From: Streptomyces physcomitrii
Lineage (GTDB): Bacteria > Actinomycetota > Actinomycetes > Streptomycetales > Streptomycetaceae
Assembly (NCBI RefSeq): GCF_012273655.1
Contig: NZ_JAAWWP010000010.1
Coordinates: 62,001-126,000 of the forward strand
DNA length: 64,000 bases
Reading direction: 5' to 3'
This document shows, piece after piece, positions 41,782 through 50,732 of the stretch (positions are counted from its first letter, which is position 1; each line of letters begins with the position of its first letter). Both the position numbers and the translations under genes were made by a program. The notes beneath the pieces are model-generated. The model saw only the letters and a list, made by a program, of their open reading frames with translations. It was not told the DNA's origin and made no database searches.

Positions 41782-42531
41782 GTGAGACTTCCGCCAAGAG
41801 GGCGCGCGCGGCGCCGCGCCTCGTGGATCGGCTTCGGCTGGGCGGCCGTCGCCCTGGCGGTCGCGGGCATCGTCGCGCCCGCCGCCGGGGCCTCGCACCA
41901 CAACACCGATCCCACCCAGACGCACGTACGGAACATGCACTACGCCTCGCCCGGGGCGGACGCGCCGGGTTCGCTGGACGAGCAGTACTGCGGTGAGGTG
42001 ACGGGGAGTTCGTATCTGACGCACGCGCAGGCGACCTCCTTCCTGCGGGACACCCTGGTGAACCAGTCGGACGAGAAGATCTGGGACGGCACCGGCGACT
42101 ACCGCATCGACCTCTGGCTGGCGCCCAACTCCTGCTCCTCGTACCCGCAGCCGGAGCGCAACAGCATCGAGATCGAGTACCACTACGCGGCCGACTGGAG
42201 CAGCGTCTGCGGCGGGAGCTACGGCTACTACAACTGCGCGCAGAGCCAGAACCCGCTCTACAACGCCGACTACGGCCACACCGACTACCAGTGGAAGGTG
42301 ATCCGCCTGGTGGACTCCTCGGGCGGCCAACTCAACGAGAAGGGCCGGGCGTTCATCAACCACGAGACCGGCCATGCCTGGGGCCTGCTCGACCCGCGCT
42401 TCGAGGGCGACTGCCACACCCCGAGCATCATGCACGGTGTGCGCACCGGCTACGGCTGCGAGAACTGGCCCAACTGGTGGCCCAGCAGCTACGACTTCGC
42501 CTCGGTCGTCGAGTCCATGAACGGCGGCTGA
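41782..42531 (+). CDS. Secreted metzincin-like zinc metalloprotease
   Basis: 249 residues from GTG (SD AAGGAG). Signal peptide ASWIGFGWAAVALAVAGIVA. The zinc site INHETGHAWGLLDP fits H-E-x-x-H-x-x-G-x-x-D, as in snapalysin-type metzincins, and SIMHGVRTGYGC can be the Met-turn. Six or more cysteines suggest disulfides. The domain N-terminal to the zinc site (YRIDLWLAPNSCSSYPQPER) is unfamiliar. The next gene, 69 bp on, encodes another secreted protein. Confidence 0.75.
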   Translation: MRLPPRGRARRRASWIGFGWAAVALAVAGIVAPAAGASHHNTDPTQTHVRNMHYASPGADAPGSLDEQYCGEVTGSSYLTHAQATSFLRDTLVNQSDEKIWDGTGDYRIDLWLAPNSCSSYPQPERNSIEIEYHYAADWSSVCGGSYGYYNCAQSQNPLYNADYGHTDYQWKVIRLVDSSGGQLNEKGRAFINHETGHAWGLLDPRFEGDCHTPSIMHGVRTGYGCENWPNWWPSSYDFASVVESMNGG

Positions 42532-42600
42532 GCCGTCGCGAGGAGCGCAGCGGAGGGGATGACCACCATGACGCGCACCACCGCGGAGGAGGGAACCACC

Positions 42601-43329
42601 ATGAGAGGCAAGCGACTTCGGGCCGTCACCGCGGCCGGGCCCCGCAGACGGGCACTGCTCCATCTGACCGCGATGGCCGGGGTACTCGGCCTCGCCGCCG
42701 GGTTCCTCGCCCAGGGCGCCAGCCCGGCACACGCCGAACTCACCCCGGAGAACGGCCTGTTGGTGAGCACCCGGGAGGACTTCCGGCTCTGCGTGGACAC
42801 CACCGGGGCCCGGGCCGCCGCCGGTTCGGCCCGCGGCGAGCTGGCCGCCTCGGTGGCCCGGGTGCAGCAACACCCCGACTGGCAGGCGGCGTTCGGCGCT
42901 CCCACCACGGCCAGGGCGGCGGTCGCGGACTCCTGCCCCGAGGCCCGGCTGCCCGGCCGCCTGGACCGGACCTCGGTGGTCGGCCCCGGGGTGACCGAGG
43001 AGCCGAGCAAGTACCGGACCTGGGTGCATGTGCTGGACGCGGACACCGCCGACCGGCTGCTGGGCCGGGGGGTCAACTCCCTCAACGTCTCGGCGGAGTT
43101 GATGCGGGTGAGCGAGCGGGAACTCGCCACCGTCTCCACGGCCGTCCTGGTGCGCGCCGGCCACCTGGACGACCCCGCCTTCCGCGACGGGGCCCTGACC
43201 GAGGGCATCGGCCTGCAACCGCGCGACGGGGCGAAGGACACCTCGGACCGGATCCCCTCCGTCAAGGGCACCTCCAAGGACGCCTCCAAGGGCACCTCGG
43301 AGAAGGCGGCGGCCCAGCCCGGCCGGTGA
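42601..43329 (+). CDS. Secreted hypothetical protein
   Basis: 242 residues from ATG 42601 (SD GGAGGAGGG). Signal peptide LLHLTAMAGVLGLAAGFLAQ, cleavage near AHAEL. Two Cys (FRLCVDTTG, VADSCPEAR). The tail is Lys/Ser/Thr-rich and repetitive (SVKGTSKDASKGTSEKAAA). I do not recognise it. Its position after the protease gene suggests joint secretion, perhaps as inhibitor, chaperone or substrate. Confidence 0.65.
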   Translation: MRGKRLRAVTAAGPRRRALLHLTAMAGVLGLAAGFLAQGASPAHAELTPENGLLVSTREDFRLCVDTTGARAAAGSARGELAASVARVQQHPDWQAAFGAPTTARAAVADSCPEARLPGRLDRTSVVGPGVTEEPSKYRTWVHVLDADTADRLLGRGVNSLNVSAELMRVSERELATVSTAVLVRAGHLDDPAFRDGALTEGIGLQPRDGAKDTSDRIPSVKGTSKDASKGTSEKAAAQPGR

Positions 43330-43347
43330 GCCGACCGCGTACGGTAC

Positions 43348-43376
43348 GGCGGCCCGCCACCCTCCGGCGGGCCGCC
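43348..43376. terminator. Bidirectional hairpin terminator
   Basis: A perfect 11-bp stem (GGCGGCCCGCC / GGCGGGCCGCC) with a 7-nt loop between two convergent genes. Confidence 0.75.
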
Positions 43377-43399
43377 CCTTCCGGCGGGCGTAGGCGCCC

Positions 43400-44704
43400 C
43401 TAGCCGCGCAGATGCCCCGTGTCGTTCAGGAGCCGCAGCGAGGCGTTGCCGTCCGCGTAGTAGGCGAGGGCGGAGAGCGAGGCGGCGGAGAGCTCCATCC
43501 GGAAGAGGGACTCGGCGGGCGCCCCGAGGGCGAGCCGGACCAGGGTCTTGATCGGGGTGACATGGCTGACCAGGAGGATGGTGCGCCCGGCGTGGGCGGC
43601 GAGCAGCCGCTGCCGGGCCGCCTCGACGCGCACGGCGACCGCCTCGAAGCTCTCGCCGCCGCCGGTCGGCTCGGCCCCGGGTGAGCCGAGCCAGGCGGCG
43701 AGGTCCTCGGGGTGGCGGGCCTGGACCTCGCCGAAGGTCAGGCCTTCCCAGGCGCCGAAGTCCGTTTCCCGCAGGCCCTCTTCGACCGTGACGGGCAGCC
43801 CGAACCGGTCGGCGGCCGCCTGCGCGGTCTCCCGGCAGCGGGCCAGCGGTGAGCTGACGACCGCCTGCACGGTGCCCCGGGCGGCGAGGGCTGCGGCGGC
43901 CCGCCGCGCCTGCTCCCGGCCCGCCGCCGACAGCGCGGGATCGCTGCCGCCGCTGCCGGAGAAGCGCTTCTGCGGGGTCAGCGCGGTCTCGCCGTGGCGC
44001 AGCAGGACGAAAGTGGTGGGGGTGCCGAGGTCGGCGGGGGCCCGGGAGCCCGCGGGGGCCGCGGACGTCGCCGCGGCGGCCGGGGCGGCGCTCATGGCCG
44101 GGGCGGCCCCCAGGTCCTCGGCGGGGCCGGTGGCGCCCCCGGCCAGGCTCTCGGCGGCGTTGCGGTCGGCGGCCTCGGCGGCATTGCGGTCCGCGCCCCC
44201 GGCCAGGTTCTCGGCGGCACTGTGGTCGGCGGCCCCGGACGGGGCGGGCCGGGCGTCGAGTGCGGCGGTGGAGTCGGCGGGCGACCACCGTTCGCCGCGC
44301 TTGCCCGCGTCCATGGCCTCGTTGGCGAGCCGGTCCGCGTGGGTGTTCCGGGCGCGCGGGATCCACTCGTAGGCGACCTGCCCGGGCGGGAAGACGGCGC
44401 GGGCCTCGGCGGCGAGCGGGCGCATACCGGGGTGCTTGATCTGCCAGCGGCCCGACATCTGCTCCACGACCAGCCGGGAGTCCATCCGCACCCGTACCGA
44501 GGCCTCGGGGTCGAGGCGGTGGGCCGCCCGCAGCCCGGCGATCAGGCCGCGGTACTCGGCGACGTTGTTCGTGGCCACGCCGAGGTACTCGGCTGCCTCG
44601 GCGAGGGTCTGCCCGGTCGCGGCGTCCAGGACGACCGCGCCGTAGCCCGCCGGGCCCGGGTTGCCCCGGGAGCCGCCGTCCGCCTCCACGATGAACTCGT
44701 TCAT
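43400..44704 (-). CDS. Bifunctional RNase H / acid (alpha-ribazole-type) phosphatase
   Basis: 434 residues. N-terminal RNase HI domain: FIVEADGGSRGNPGPAGYGA, NNVAEYRGLIAGL, RMDSRLVVEQMSG and NTHADRLANEAM (the D-E-D-D set). An Ala/Gly/Asp-rich linker (about residues 140-220) carries short repeats (DRNAAE, SLAGGA). The C-terminal CobC-like histidine phosphatase has FVLLRHGETALTPQ and ILLVSHVTPIKT. This fusion is known in actinobacteria. Upstream lie the zinc-ribbon and Nif3 genes, its usual neighbours. Confidence 0.92.
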   Translation of the reverse strand: MNEFIVEADGGSRGNPGPAGYGAVVLDAATGQTLAEAAEYLGVATNNVAEYRGLIAGLRAAHRLDPEASVRVRMDSRLVVEQMSGRWQIKHPGMRPLAAEARAVFPPGQVAYEWIPRARNTHADRLANEAMDAGKRGERWSPADSTAALDARPAPSGAADHSAAENLAGGADRNAAEAADRNAAESLAGGATGPAEDLGAAPAMSAAPAAAATSAAPAGSRAPADLGTPTTFVLLRHGETALTPQKRFSGSGGSDPALSAAGREQARRAAAALAARGTVQAVVSSPLARCRETAQAAADRFGLPVTVEEGLRETDFGAWEGLTFGEVQARHPEDLAAWLGSPGAEPTGGGESFEAVAVRVEAARQRLLAAHAGRTILLVSHVTPIKTLVRLALGAPAESLFRMELSAASLSALAYYADGNASLRLLNDTGHLRG

Positions 44705-44747
44705 GTGCGCGTACCCGCCGTATCCCCCGGAGCCCGGAAACCGCGCC

Positions 44748-45491
44748 CTACAGTCCGGACTCGGAGGTGCGGACCAGGATCCGGCGGCAGTTCTCGCAGC
44801 GCAGCACGGCGTCCGGGGCCGCCTTGCGCACGTCGTTGATCTCGGTGATGTTGAGCTCCAGGCGGCAGCCCTCGCAGCGGCGCTGGAAGAGGCGGGCCGC
44901 GCCGATGCCGCCCTGCTGCTCGCGCAGCTTGTCGTAGAGCTTCAGCAGGTCGGCCGGGACCGAACCGGCGAGCCCGGCGCGCTCCTTGGTGACGCCCGCG
45001 GCCTCCTCGTCGAGCTCCCGCTGCGCGCTGTCCCGGCGGGCGACGGCGTCCCCGGCCTTGGCCTCCACGGAGGAGACCCGCCCGGTCAGCTCGGCGACGC
45101 GCTCCTGCACGCTCTCGCGGCGCTCCATCACCTCCAGGACGATGTCCTCCAGGTCGCCCTGCCGCTTGGCGAGGGAGGCGATCTCGCGCTGGAGGTTCTC
45201 CAGGTCCTTCGGGGAGGTGACCGCCCCGCTGTCCAGGCGCTGCTGGTCGCGGGTGGCGCGCTGGCGCACCTGGTCCACGTCCTGCTCCGCCTTGGTCTGC
45301 TCGCGGGCGGTGTCGCTCTCCTCGGTCTGCGCGGCGACGAGCAGGTCGCGCAGCTGGGCGAGGTCCTTGGTCAGCGACTCGATCTCGGCGTGCTCGGGCA
45401 GCGAGCGGCGCTTGTGGGCGAGCTGCTGGAGTCGTACGTCCAGGGCCTGGAGGTCGAGCAGGCGGATCTGGTCGGCGGGCGCTGCGTTCAG
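44748..45491 (-). CDS. Zinc-ribbon coiled-coil protein
   Basis: 247 residues. A long coiled coil (LRDLLVAAQTEESDTAREQT to RRDSAQRELDEEAAGVTKER) is followed by a C-terminal C4 zinc ribbon (CEGC ... CENC). The sequence starts with the conserved NAAPADQIRLLDLQALDVRL, which in my recollection follows Met directly. In this position the codon is CTG (45491-45489), which overlaps the Nif3 stop as CTGA. No ATG or GTG is near in frame with a good SD. The family is placed with RNA or DNA metabolism; role unsettled. Confidence 0.85.
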   Translation of the reverse strand: MNAAPADQIRLLDLQALDVRLQQLAHKRRSLPEHAEIESLTKDLAQLRDLLVAAQTEESDTAREQTKAEQDVDQVRQRATRDQQRLDSGAVTSPKDLENLQREIASLAKRQGDLEDIVLEVMERRESVQERVAELTGRVSSVEAKAGDAVARRDSAQRELDEEAAGVTKERAGLAGSVPADLLKLYDKLREQQGGIGAARLFQRRCEGCRLELNITEINDVRKAAPDAVLRCENCRRILVRTSESGL

Positions 45492-46369
45492 TTGGGGGCT
45501 CCTGCGGGGTCGGGGGCCGCCTCGTACGCGGCCCCGTGCGAGGCGGCGTGGGCGGTCCACGGGTCGGTGACCGTCTTCGAGACGTGGACGCGCAGTCCCC
45601 ATCCGTTGCGGTCGGAGATCTCGTCGAGCTGGGCTGCGGCCAGCTCGCACCAGGGCCACTCGGTGGCCCAGTGCGCGGCGTCGAGCAGCGCGAGCGGTCG
45701 GTGGGCGTGGTCCGCCGCGAACTCCGACGCCGGGTGGTGGCGCAGGTCCGCGGTGAGGAAGGCGTCGACCCCGGCGGCGGCGACCGCCCCGAAGAGGCTG
45801 TCCCCGGAGCCGCCGCTGACGGCGACGGTACGGACCGGGGCCTCGGGGTCACCCGCGAGCCGGATGCCCTGCGCGGTGGCGGGCAGCCGCCGGGCGGCGA
45901 GCGCGGCGAACTCGCGCGCGCTCAGCGGGTGCGCGAGTTCGCAGACCCTGCCGAGACCGCGGCGGCCCTCGGGGTCGCCGGCGTCGGGCACCAGCGGGCG
46001 CAGCACGCGCAGATCGAGGGCTCCGGCGAGGGCGTCGGAGACCCCGGGGTCGGCGGTGTCGGCGTTGGTGTGGGCGACGTGCAGGGCGATGCCGTTCTTG
46101 ATCAGCTGGTGGACCAGGCGGCCCTTGGCGGTGGTCGCCGCCACCGTGGTCGTCCCGCGCAGATACAGCGGGTGGTGGGTGACCAGGAGCTGCGCACCGG
46201 TCCTGACCGCCTCCTCGGCGATCTCGCCCACCGGGTCGACGGCGAAGAGCACGCGGTCCACCTCGGCGTCCGGATCACCGCAGACCGTACCGACCGCGTC
46301 CCAGCTCTCGGCCCGCTCGGGGGGCCACAGGGCGTCGAGGGCGGTGAGGACTTCAGACAGACGGGGCAC
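45488..46369 (-). CDS. Nif3-like dinuclear metal center hexameric protein
   Basis: 293 residues. Motifs SWDAVGTVCGDP, LLVTHHPLYLRG (metal-binding His pair), LHVAHTNADTADPGVSDALA and VDAFLTADLRHHPASEFAAD with LLDAAHWATEWPW, all typical of Nif3/DUF34 proteins (GTP cyclohydrolase I type 2 homologues). The metal site is complete. Function uncertain in general. Head of the operon Nif3, zinc ribbon, RNase H/CobC. Confidence 0.9.
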   Translation of the reverse strand: MPRLSEVLTALDALWPPERAESWDAVGTVCGDPDAEVDRVLFAVDPVGEIAEEAVRTGAQLLVTHHPLYLRGTTTVAATTAKGRLVHQLIKNGIALHVAHTNADTADPGVSDALAGALDLRVLRPLVPDAGDPEGRRGLGRVCELAHPLSAREFAALAARRLPATAQGIRLAGDPEAPVRTVAVSGGSGDSLFGAVAAAGVDAFLTADLRHHPASEFAADHAHRPLALLDAAHWATEWPWCELAAAQLDEISDRNGWGLRVHVSKTVTDPWTAHAASHGAAYEAAPDPAGAPN

Positions 46370-46728
46370 GCGTCAAAGGCTACCTGCCGAGCGGAGTGCC
46401 TTCCCCCGGGCGGGCGGCCTGCCCCCGGGGCACCGGATCAGGAGCGGCCAGTACGGCTCAGAGCGGGGCGAAGGTACTCAGAATCGGCGGCTGCGGGATG
46501 AGTAGCGGAGCGGATGCCCGGGACGGCGGGCCCGGGAAGAGTGCGGGAGGCAGGCAGGCGGACGGACGGACAGGCCGACAGACGCATCCGGTGATTACCG
46601 AGACGCGTCCGGTGATTCCGCCGGACCAGAGGCGCGGGATGCCGGGCTGACGAAATACCGGGCTGCCGAGCCGCCGATTTGTCGAGTTGTCGAGTTTTTG
46701 AGTTGCAGAGATCTTGAGGAGACTGATC
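46370..46728. other. Intergenic region with short direct repeats
   Basis: 359 bp between the divergent Nif3 and lipoprotein genes. It contains ACGCATCCGGTGATTA / ACGCGTCCGGTGATTC (46582 and 46602, 14 of 16 identical) and a T/G-rich run with repeated GTCGAGTT (46681 onward) just before the lipoprotein SD. No gene seen. Confidence 0.5.
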
Positions 46729-47088
46729 ATGGGCACCCAGCAGACCCGTACCGGGCAGCGCACCGCGAGGGGACCGGCGCGGTTGCCGGCCGCCGCCCGC
46801 CTCGCCGCCCGGACCGCCGGGCTGGCCGCCGCCACCGCCCTGGCCGGGGCCGGACTTGCCGCCTGCTCGATCGAGGAGGCGTCCTGCGGGGGCGGCGAGT
46901 ACCCCGTGCAGGCGGTCGGCAGCACCGGCAGCGCCTGCGCCGAGAAGGGCGAGAAGCCGCCGAAGGGCTATGTCCGCTACCCCGAGGGCAAGGTGCCGGA
47001 GAAGGTCGGGGACAAGTGGGACACCTACTGGAACACCCACATCATCGAGAAGGACGGCGGCGTCCGGAAGGCCCGCGAGGGCGAGTAG
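46729..47088 (+). CDS. SCO0607-family lipoprotein
   Basis: 119 residues. Signal with hydrophobic core LAARTAGLAAATALAGAGLA and a lipobox AGAGLAACS, lipidated Cys at the junction. The short mature part has CSIEEASCGGGEYPVQAVGS and the family-typical PPKGYVRYPEGKVPEKVGDK, then WDTYWNTH. SD GAGGAG. Function unknown; envelope-located. Confidence 0.82.
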   Translation: MGTQQTRTGQRTARGPARLPAAARLAARTAGLAAATALAGAGLAACSIEEASCGGGEYPVQAVGSTGSACAEKGEKPPKGYVRYPEGKVPEKVGDKWDTYWNTHIIEKDGGVRKAREGE

Positions 47089-47409
47089 GCGGCAGCGCTC
47101 CGGGACGGGCGGGGGCGCGAGGCGCGAGGCGCGAGGGAACGGCCGCCGGTCCGGTACGGCACGGCGAGGGCGAACGGCCACCGGTCGGCTGCGAGTGCGG
47201 GACGTGGCGCGCCCCCGGCCAGGGCCGGGCGCCGTCCCGTAGGTGACGACCCCCAGGCGGATCCGGGGTACGCATCCGATCCGCGCGGGTTGCGTACCGG
47301 AGGCGTCTGCGGGTGCCGCTCCAGGGCTGCCTCCGGGCCCTCCCGGATGTCCCGCGCGGCGCGGGCGGATGGGATGGGAGGCCTTCAACAAGGCCTGGAG
47401 GCAAGCATC
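47089..47409. promoter_or_regulatory. Intergenic region with an 8-bp inverted repeat
   Basis: 321 bp before the hydrolase gene. GGTACGCA (47267-47274) and TGCGTACC (47291-47298) form a spaced inverted repeat that could be an operator or hairpin. Otherwise Arg/Gly-like GC-rich sequence without coding character. Confidence 0.4.
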
Positions 47410-49155
47410 GTGACAGCCCATCAGCAAGACGCCGGGGAGCGGTACGCCCGGTGGCACCCGCGCGGCAGAGGCCCGCTGTTCGGCCGGGGCGCGGCGGCGG
47501 CCCTGGTGCTCGCCCTCGCCGGAACCGGGCTCGCCGTGGGCGCACCGGCGGAGGGGAGCGGCGCGGACACGGCCGGGGCGGGCACCGCCCAGCGCGCCGG
47601 GGCGGCGCACACCATCGACTGGCGGCCCTGCGACGGTGACGGCAAGAGCAAGGGCGGCGCCAGCAAGACCGGTCGGGGCGACGGTGACCCGGGCCAGGAC
47701 GGGAGCGAGGACCGCAGCGGGGCCGGGAGCGAACCCGGCGCCGAGTGCGGGACCCTGCGCGTCCCGGTGGACTGGGCGGAGCCCGGCGGCGCCTCCTTCG
47801 ACCTGCACCTGGCCCGGCGCACCGCGGGCTCCCCCGGGAAGCGGGCGGGCTCCCTGGTCTTCGGCCCCGGTGGACCCGGCGACTCGGGGGTGGAGCGGAT
47901 CCGTACCGGGATGAGCCGCTTCAGCGAGACGCTGCGGGACCGCTTCGACGTGGTCAGCTTCGACCCGCGCGGGGTGGGGCGCAGCAATCCGGTGGTCTGC
48001 TCCGCGGAGCTCCTCGCCCGGCAGCCCTCGCCGCTGATCGGGAGCGAGGCCGCGTTCGCGGAGACGGTGCGCTACAACCGCGTCCTGCGCGAGGACTGCC
48101 GCCGCCGCACCGGCCCGCTCTTCGACCATGTGGACACGCTCAGCATGGTCAAGGACCTGGACGCGGTGCGGGCCGCGCTCGGGGAGCGGGCGCTGACCTT
48201 CCACGGCAGCTCGTACGGCACCCTGCTCGGCGAGCAGTACGCGGAGCGGTATCCGGGGCGGGTGCGGGCCATGGTCCTGGAGAGCGTGGTGGACCACAGC
48301 GCGGGCACCGGGGACTTCCTGCGCAGCCAGGCCGCCACGGTCCAGGACTCCTTCGAGGAGTTCGCGGCCTGGTGCGACCGTACGGAGAGCTGCGCGCTGC
48401 ACGGCCGGGACGTACCGGAGGTCTGGGGCAGGCTGCTCGCCCGCGCCGAGGCCGGGAAGCTGCCCGACCCCGAGGACCCGGCGCGGGCGCTGTCCGCCTT
48501 CGAGGTGAGCGTGCTCGCGATGAAGCGGTTCTACGACCCGCAGTGGGCGGAGCTGGCGCAGACGCTGGCCGCTCTGGACGGGACCGGGGACGTGCGGCGG
48601 CAAGCGGACGGTCCGCCGCGAGCACAGACGGGCGAGGCACCGCGGGCGCGAGCGGACGAACGGCAGGAGAAGAGGAAAGGGAAGAGCAAGAGCAAGGGGA
48701 AGGGCGCGGCAGGGGCCGGCGTGGCGCCCAACCCCTTCGAGGTGTTCTGCCAGGACTGGGACCTGCCGGCCGCCGACTACCCCGCCTACGCCGCCCAGTT
48801 GCGCCGGGTGGCGGAGGTCGCGCCGGACATGCGGTACCCGCGTGCGCTGATGTCGGTCTCGGCCTGCCTGGGCGGTCCCTCGCCGGTCGCCAATCCGCAG
48901 CACCGGCTGCGGGTGCCGCCGGGTGCGCCGATCCTGCTCACCAACTCCCGCCACGATCCGGCCACCGGCTACGACTGGGCCGCCTCGGTGACCCGGCAGC
49001 TCGGCGGGCGCGGCGTACTCCTCGGCTACGAGGGCTGGGGCCACGGCACCTACACCAGCAGCCCCTGCGCCCGGCGGGCCGTCGACCGCTACCTCCTCAC
49101 CCGCGAGACCCCGGCACCGGGGACCCGTTGCCCGGCGGTGGAACCCGCGGGGTGA
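47410..49155 (+). CDS. Secreted alpha/beta hydrolase, tripeptidyl-aminopeptidase (SlpD/Tap)-like
   Basis: 581 residues from GTG (SD GGAGG). Signal/anchor AAAALVLALAGTGLAVGAPA. The fold has LVFGPGGPGDSGVERI (oxyanion), DVVSFDPRGVGRSNPV, nucleophile Ser in LTFHGSSYGTLLGEQYAERY, an Asp in ILLTNSRHDPATGYDWA and His in YEGWGHGTYTS. Two low-complexity inserts, Gly/Asp/Ser-rich (about 80-115) and Lys/Gly/Arg-rich (about 400-435), are unusual. Likely an extracellular exopeptidase for peptides. Confidence 0.87.
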   Translation: MTAHQQDAGERYARWHPRGRGPLFGRGAAAALVLALAGTGLAVGAPAEGSGADTAGAGTAQRAGAAHTIDWRPCDGDGKSKGGASKTGRGDGDPGQDGSEDRSGAGSEPGAECGTLRVPVDWAEPGGASFDLHLARRTAGSPGKRAGSLVFGPGGPGDSGVERIRTGMSRFSETLRDRFDVVSFDPRGVGRSNPVVCSAELLARQPSPLIGSEAAFAETVRYNRVLREDCRRRTGPLFDHVDTLSMVKDLDAVRAALGERALTFHGSSYGTLLGEQYAERYPGRVRAMVLESVVDHSAGTGDFLRSQAATVQDSFEEFAAWCDRTESCALHGRDVPEVWGRLLARAEAGKLPDPEDPARALSAFEVSVLAMKRFYDPQWAELAQTLAALDGTGDVRRQADGPPRAQTGEAPRARADERQEKRKGKSKSKGKGAAGAGVAPNPFEVFCQDWDLPAADYPAYAAQLRRVAEVAPDMRYPRALMSVSACLGGPSPVANPQHRLRVPPGAPILLTNSRHDPATGYDWAASVTRQLGGRGVLLGYEGWGHGTYTSSPCARRAVDRYLLTRETPAPGTRCPAVEPAG

Positions 49156-49226
49156 GCGGCGCCGCCGGTGCTCCAACCGGCTGATGAGGGAAGGGAGTTG
49201 GCGAGCAGGGCCCAAGCGGTCTTCGC

Positions 49227-49280
49227 AACCCGAGCCCGACCGGTCTCAAGAACCCGAGCCCGACCGGTCTCAGGAACCCG
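49227..49280. repeat. 24-bp tandem repeat, 2.2 copies
   Basis: Units 49227-49250 and 49251-49274 begin AACCCGAGCCCGACCGGTCT and differ only in one of the last bases; a partial third copy follows. Non-coding, between convergent hydrolase and PucR genes. Confidence 0.8.
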
Positions 49281-49315
49281 ACCCGGCCCGGAGGCGAACT
49301 CCCCGCCCCCGCCGC

Positions 49316-50569
49316 TCACTTCGGCGCGCTCCGCTCCCCCTCCGGCCGCAGACTCCTTGCCTGCAGGGCGAGTTGCATCTCGAACTGGACCTGGGGATCG
49401 TGCAGCCGGGGTCCGAAGACCTCGTCGAGCTGGCGGAGCCGGTAGCGGACGGTCTGCGGGTGGACGGCGAGGCGGGCGGCGACCTCGCTGGCGTTGTGGC
49501 CGCTCTGCAGCCAGCAGAGCAGGGTCTCGGCGAGCCGTTCGCGCTGCGGCGGGCGCACCTCCTCCAGGGGGGTGAGGTGGCGCGCGGACAGGGCGTCGAT
49601 CAGGGACTCGTCGCGGAAGAGCAGCAGGGTCGCCAGATGGTCGGTGCAGCGGACGAGTCCGCCGTGCGGCAGGATGCCGCGCCGGGCGAGTTCGAGGGCG
49701 TCGACGGCCCAGCGCAGCGAGCGGGCGCCCTCGGCGAGCGGGACGGTGGGCCCGACCGCCGCGGTCATCCCCTGGAGGGCGGCGGCGATGGCCCGGGCGC
49801 GGCCGGGGCCCTCGGGGTCGGGGACGACGATGCGGCCGGGGAGTTCGTCGAAGCGGGCGAGGAACTCCCGCGGCACGATGGGCCGTACGGACTCCGGGGT
49901 GGCGGCGTGGTCGGTGACCACCACCGCGATCTCGCGCGGCAGTTGCCACTGGGCGGCGTGCGCGAGGTCGCCGATGGCCTCGGCGGCGACCGGCGGATCG
50001 GCGACCAGGAGGTCGATGAGACGGCTGCGGCGCAGCTGGAGTTCGCCCGCGGCGTGCAGCCGGGCCTCGGTGTATCCGGCGGTGGTGGCGGCGGCCATCT
50101 CGTCCAGGTGCAGCAGCAGGGCCTCGCCGAAGGCGGCGAGCACGGGCTGCGGCACCGAGTCGGCCTCGACGAGGGCGTTGACCCGCCGCCAGGTGACACG
50201 GGCGCCCAGGCGCAGCGCGGACTGGAAGGAGTCGAGGCTGCGCCCCTCCTCGGCCTCGCCCTTGCCGATGCGCTGGTAGGTGGCCTTCACGGACTCCCAG
50301 TCGGTGTCGGACTGGACGATCCGGGCGATGAAGCCCTGCAGCGCCGTCTCCACGCCCCGGTGCACGACATGCATATAGGTGTCGTTCATGGGGCGGGCGT
50401 ACTCGGGGATCTCGGTCCTGATGGCCCGCACGATCTCCTCGGTGATGCCGGGCAGGTGCGGGCGCAGCAGTTCGTCGAGGCCGGAGGCCAGTACCCGGAA
50501 GGGGGTGGCGGCCGGTTGTGGCGCGCGCTGCGTCGGCACGGCGCGCGGGTGCGAACGGATCGGGCACAT
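49316..50569 (-). CDS. PucR-family transcriptional regulator (CdaR/PucR C-terminal HTH)
   Basis: 417 residues. The N-terminal helical domain (ITEEIVRAIRTEIPEYARPM, WESVKATYQRIGKGEAEEGR) is followed by a GGDEF-like middle part and the PucR C-terminal helix-turn-helix: TLLCWLQSGHNASEVAARLA, VHPQTVRYRLRQLDEVFG. ATG at 50569 with GAGGGAG upstream. It lies next to the MFS/FAAL/PKS locus, so it may regulate it; there is no direct sign. Confidence 0.87.
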   Translation of the reverse strand: MCPIRSHPRAVPTQRAPQPAATPFRVLASGLDELLRPHLPGITEEIVRAIRTEIPEYARPMNDTYMHVVHRGVETALQGFIARIVQSDTDWESVKATYQRIGKGEAEEGRSLDSFQSALRLGARVTWRRVNALVEADSVPQPVLAAFGEALLLHLDEMAAATTAGYTEARLHAAGELQLRRSRLIDLLVADPPVAAEAIGDLAHAAQWQLPREIAVVVTDHAATPESVRPIVPREFLARFDELPGRIVVPDPEGPGRARAIAAALQGMTAAVGPTVPLAEGARSLRWAVDALELARRGILPHGGLVRCTDHLATLLLFRDESLIDALSARHLTPLEEVRPPQRERLAETLLCWLQSGHNASEVAARLAVHPQTVRYRLRQLDEVFGPRLHDPQVQFEMQLALQARSLRPEGERSAPK

Positions 50570-50732
50570 CGTCGCTCCCTCGGCTGGAGAAGGGGGTGCG
50601 GGACGGGTCACCGCGTCGGCCCCAGCCAAGTTACGGACAAGTAACACGCCTTCCTAGTCATCCGCCCACAGGACTGGCGGCGAGGACTGTGCGCCCGGCA
50701 CAAGACAGCCCGGGGAGGAAAGGAACGAATAC

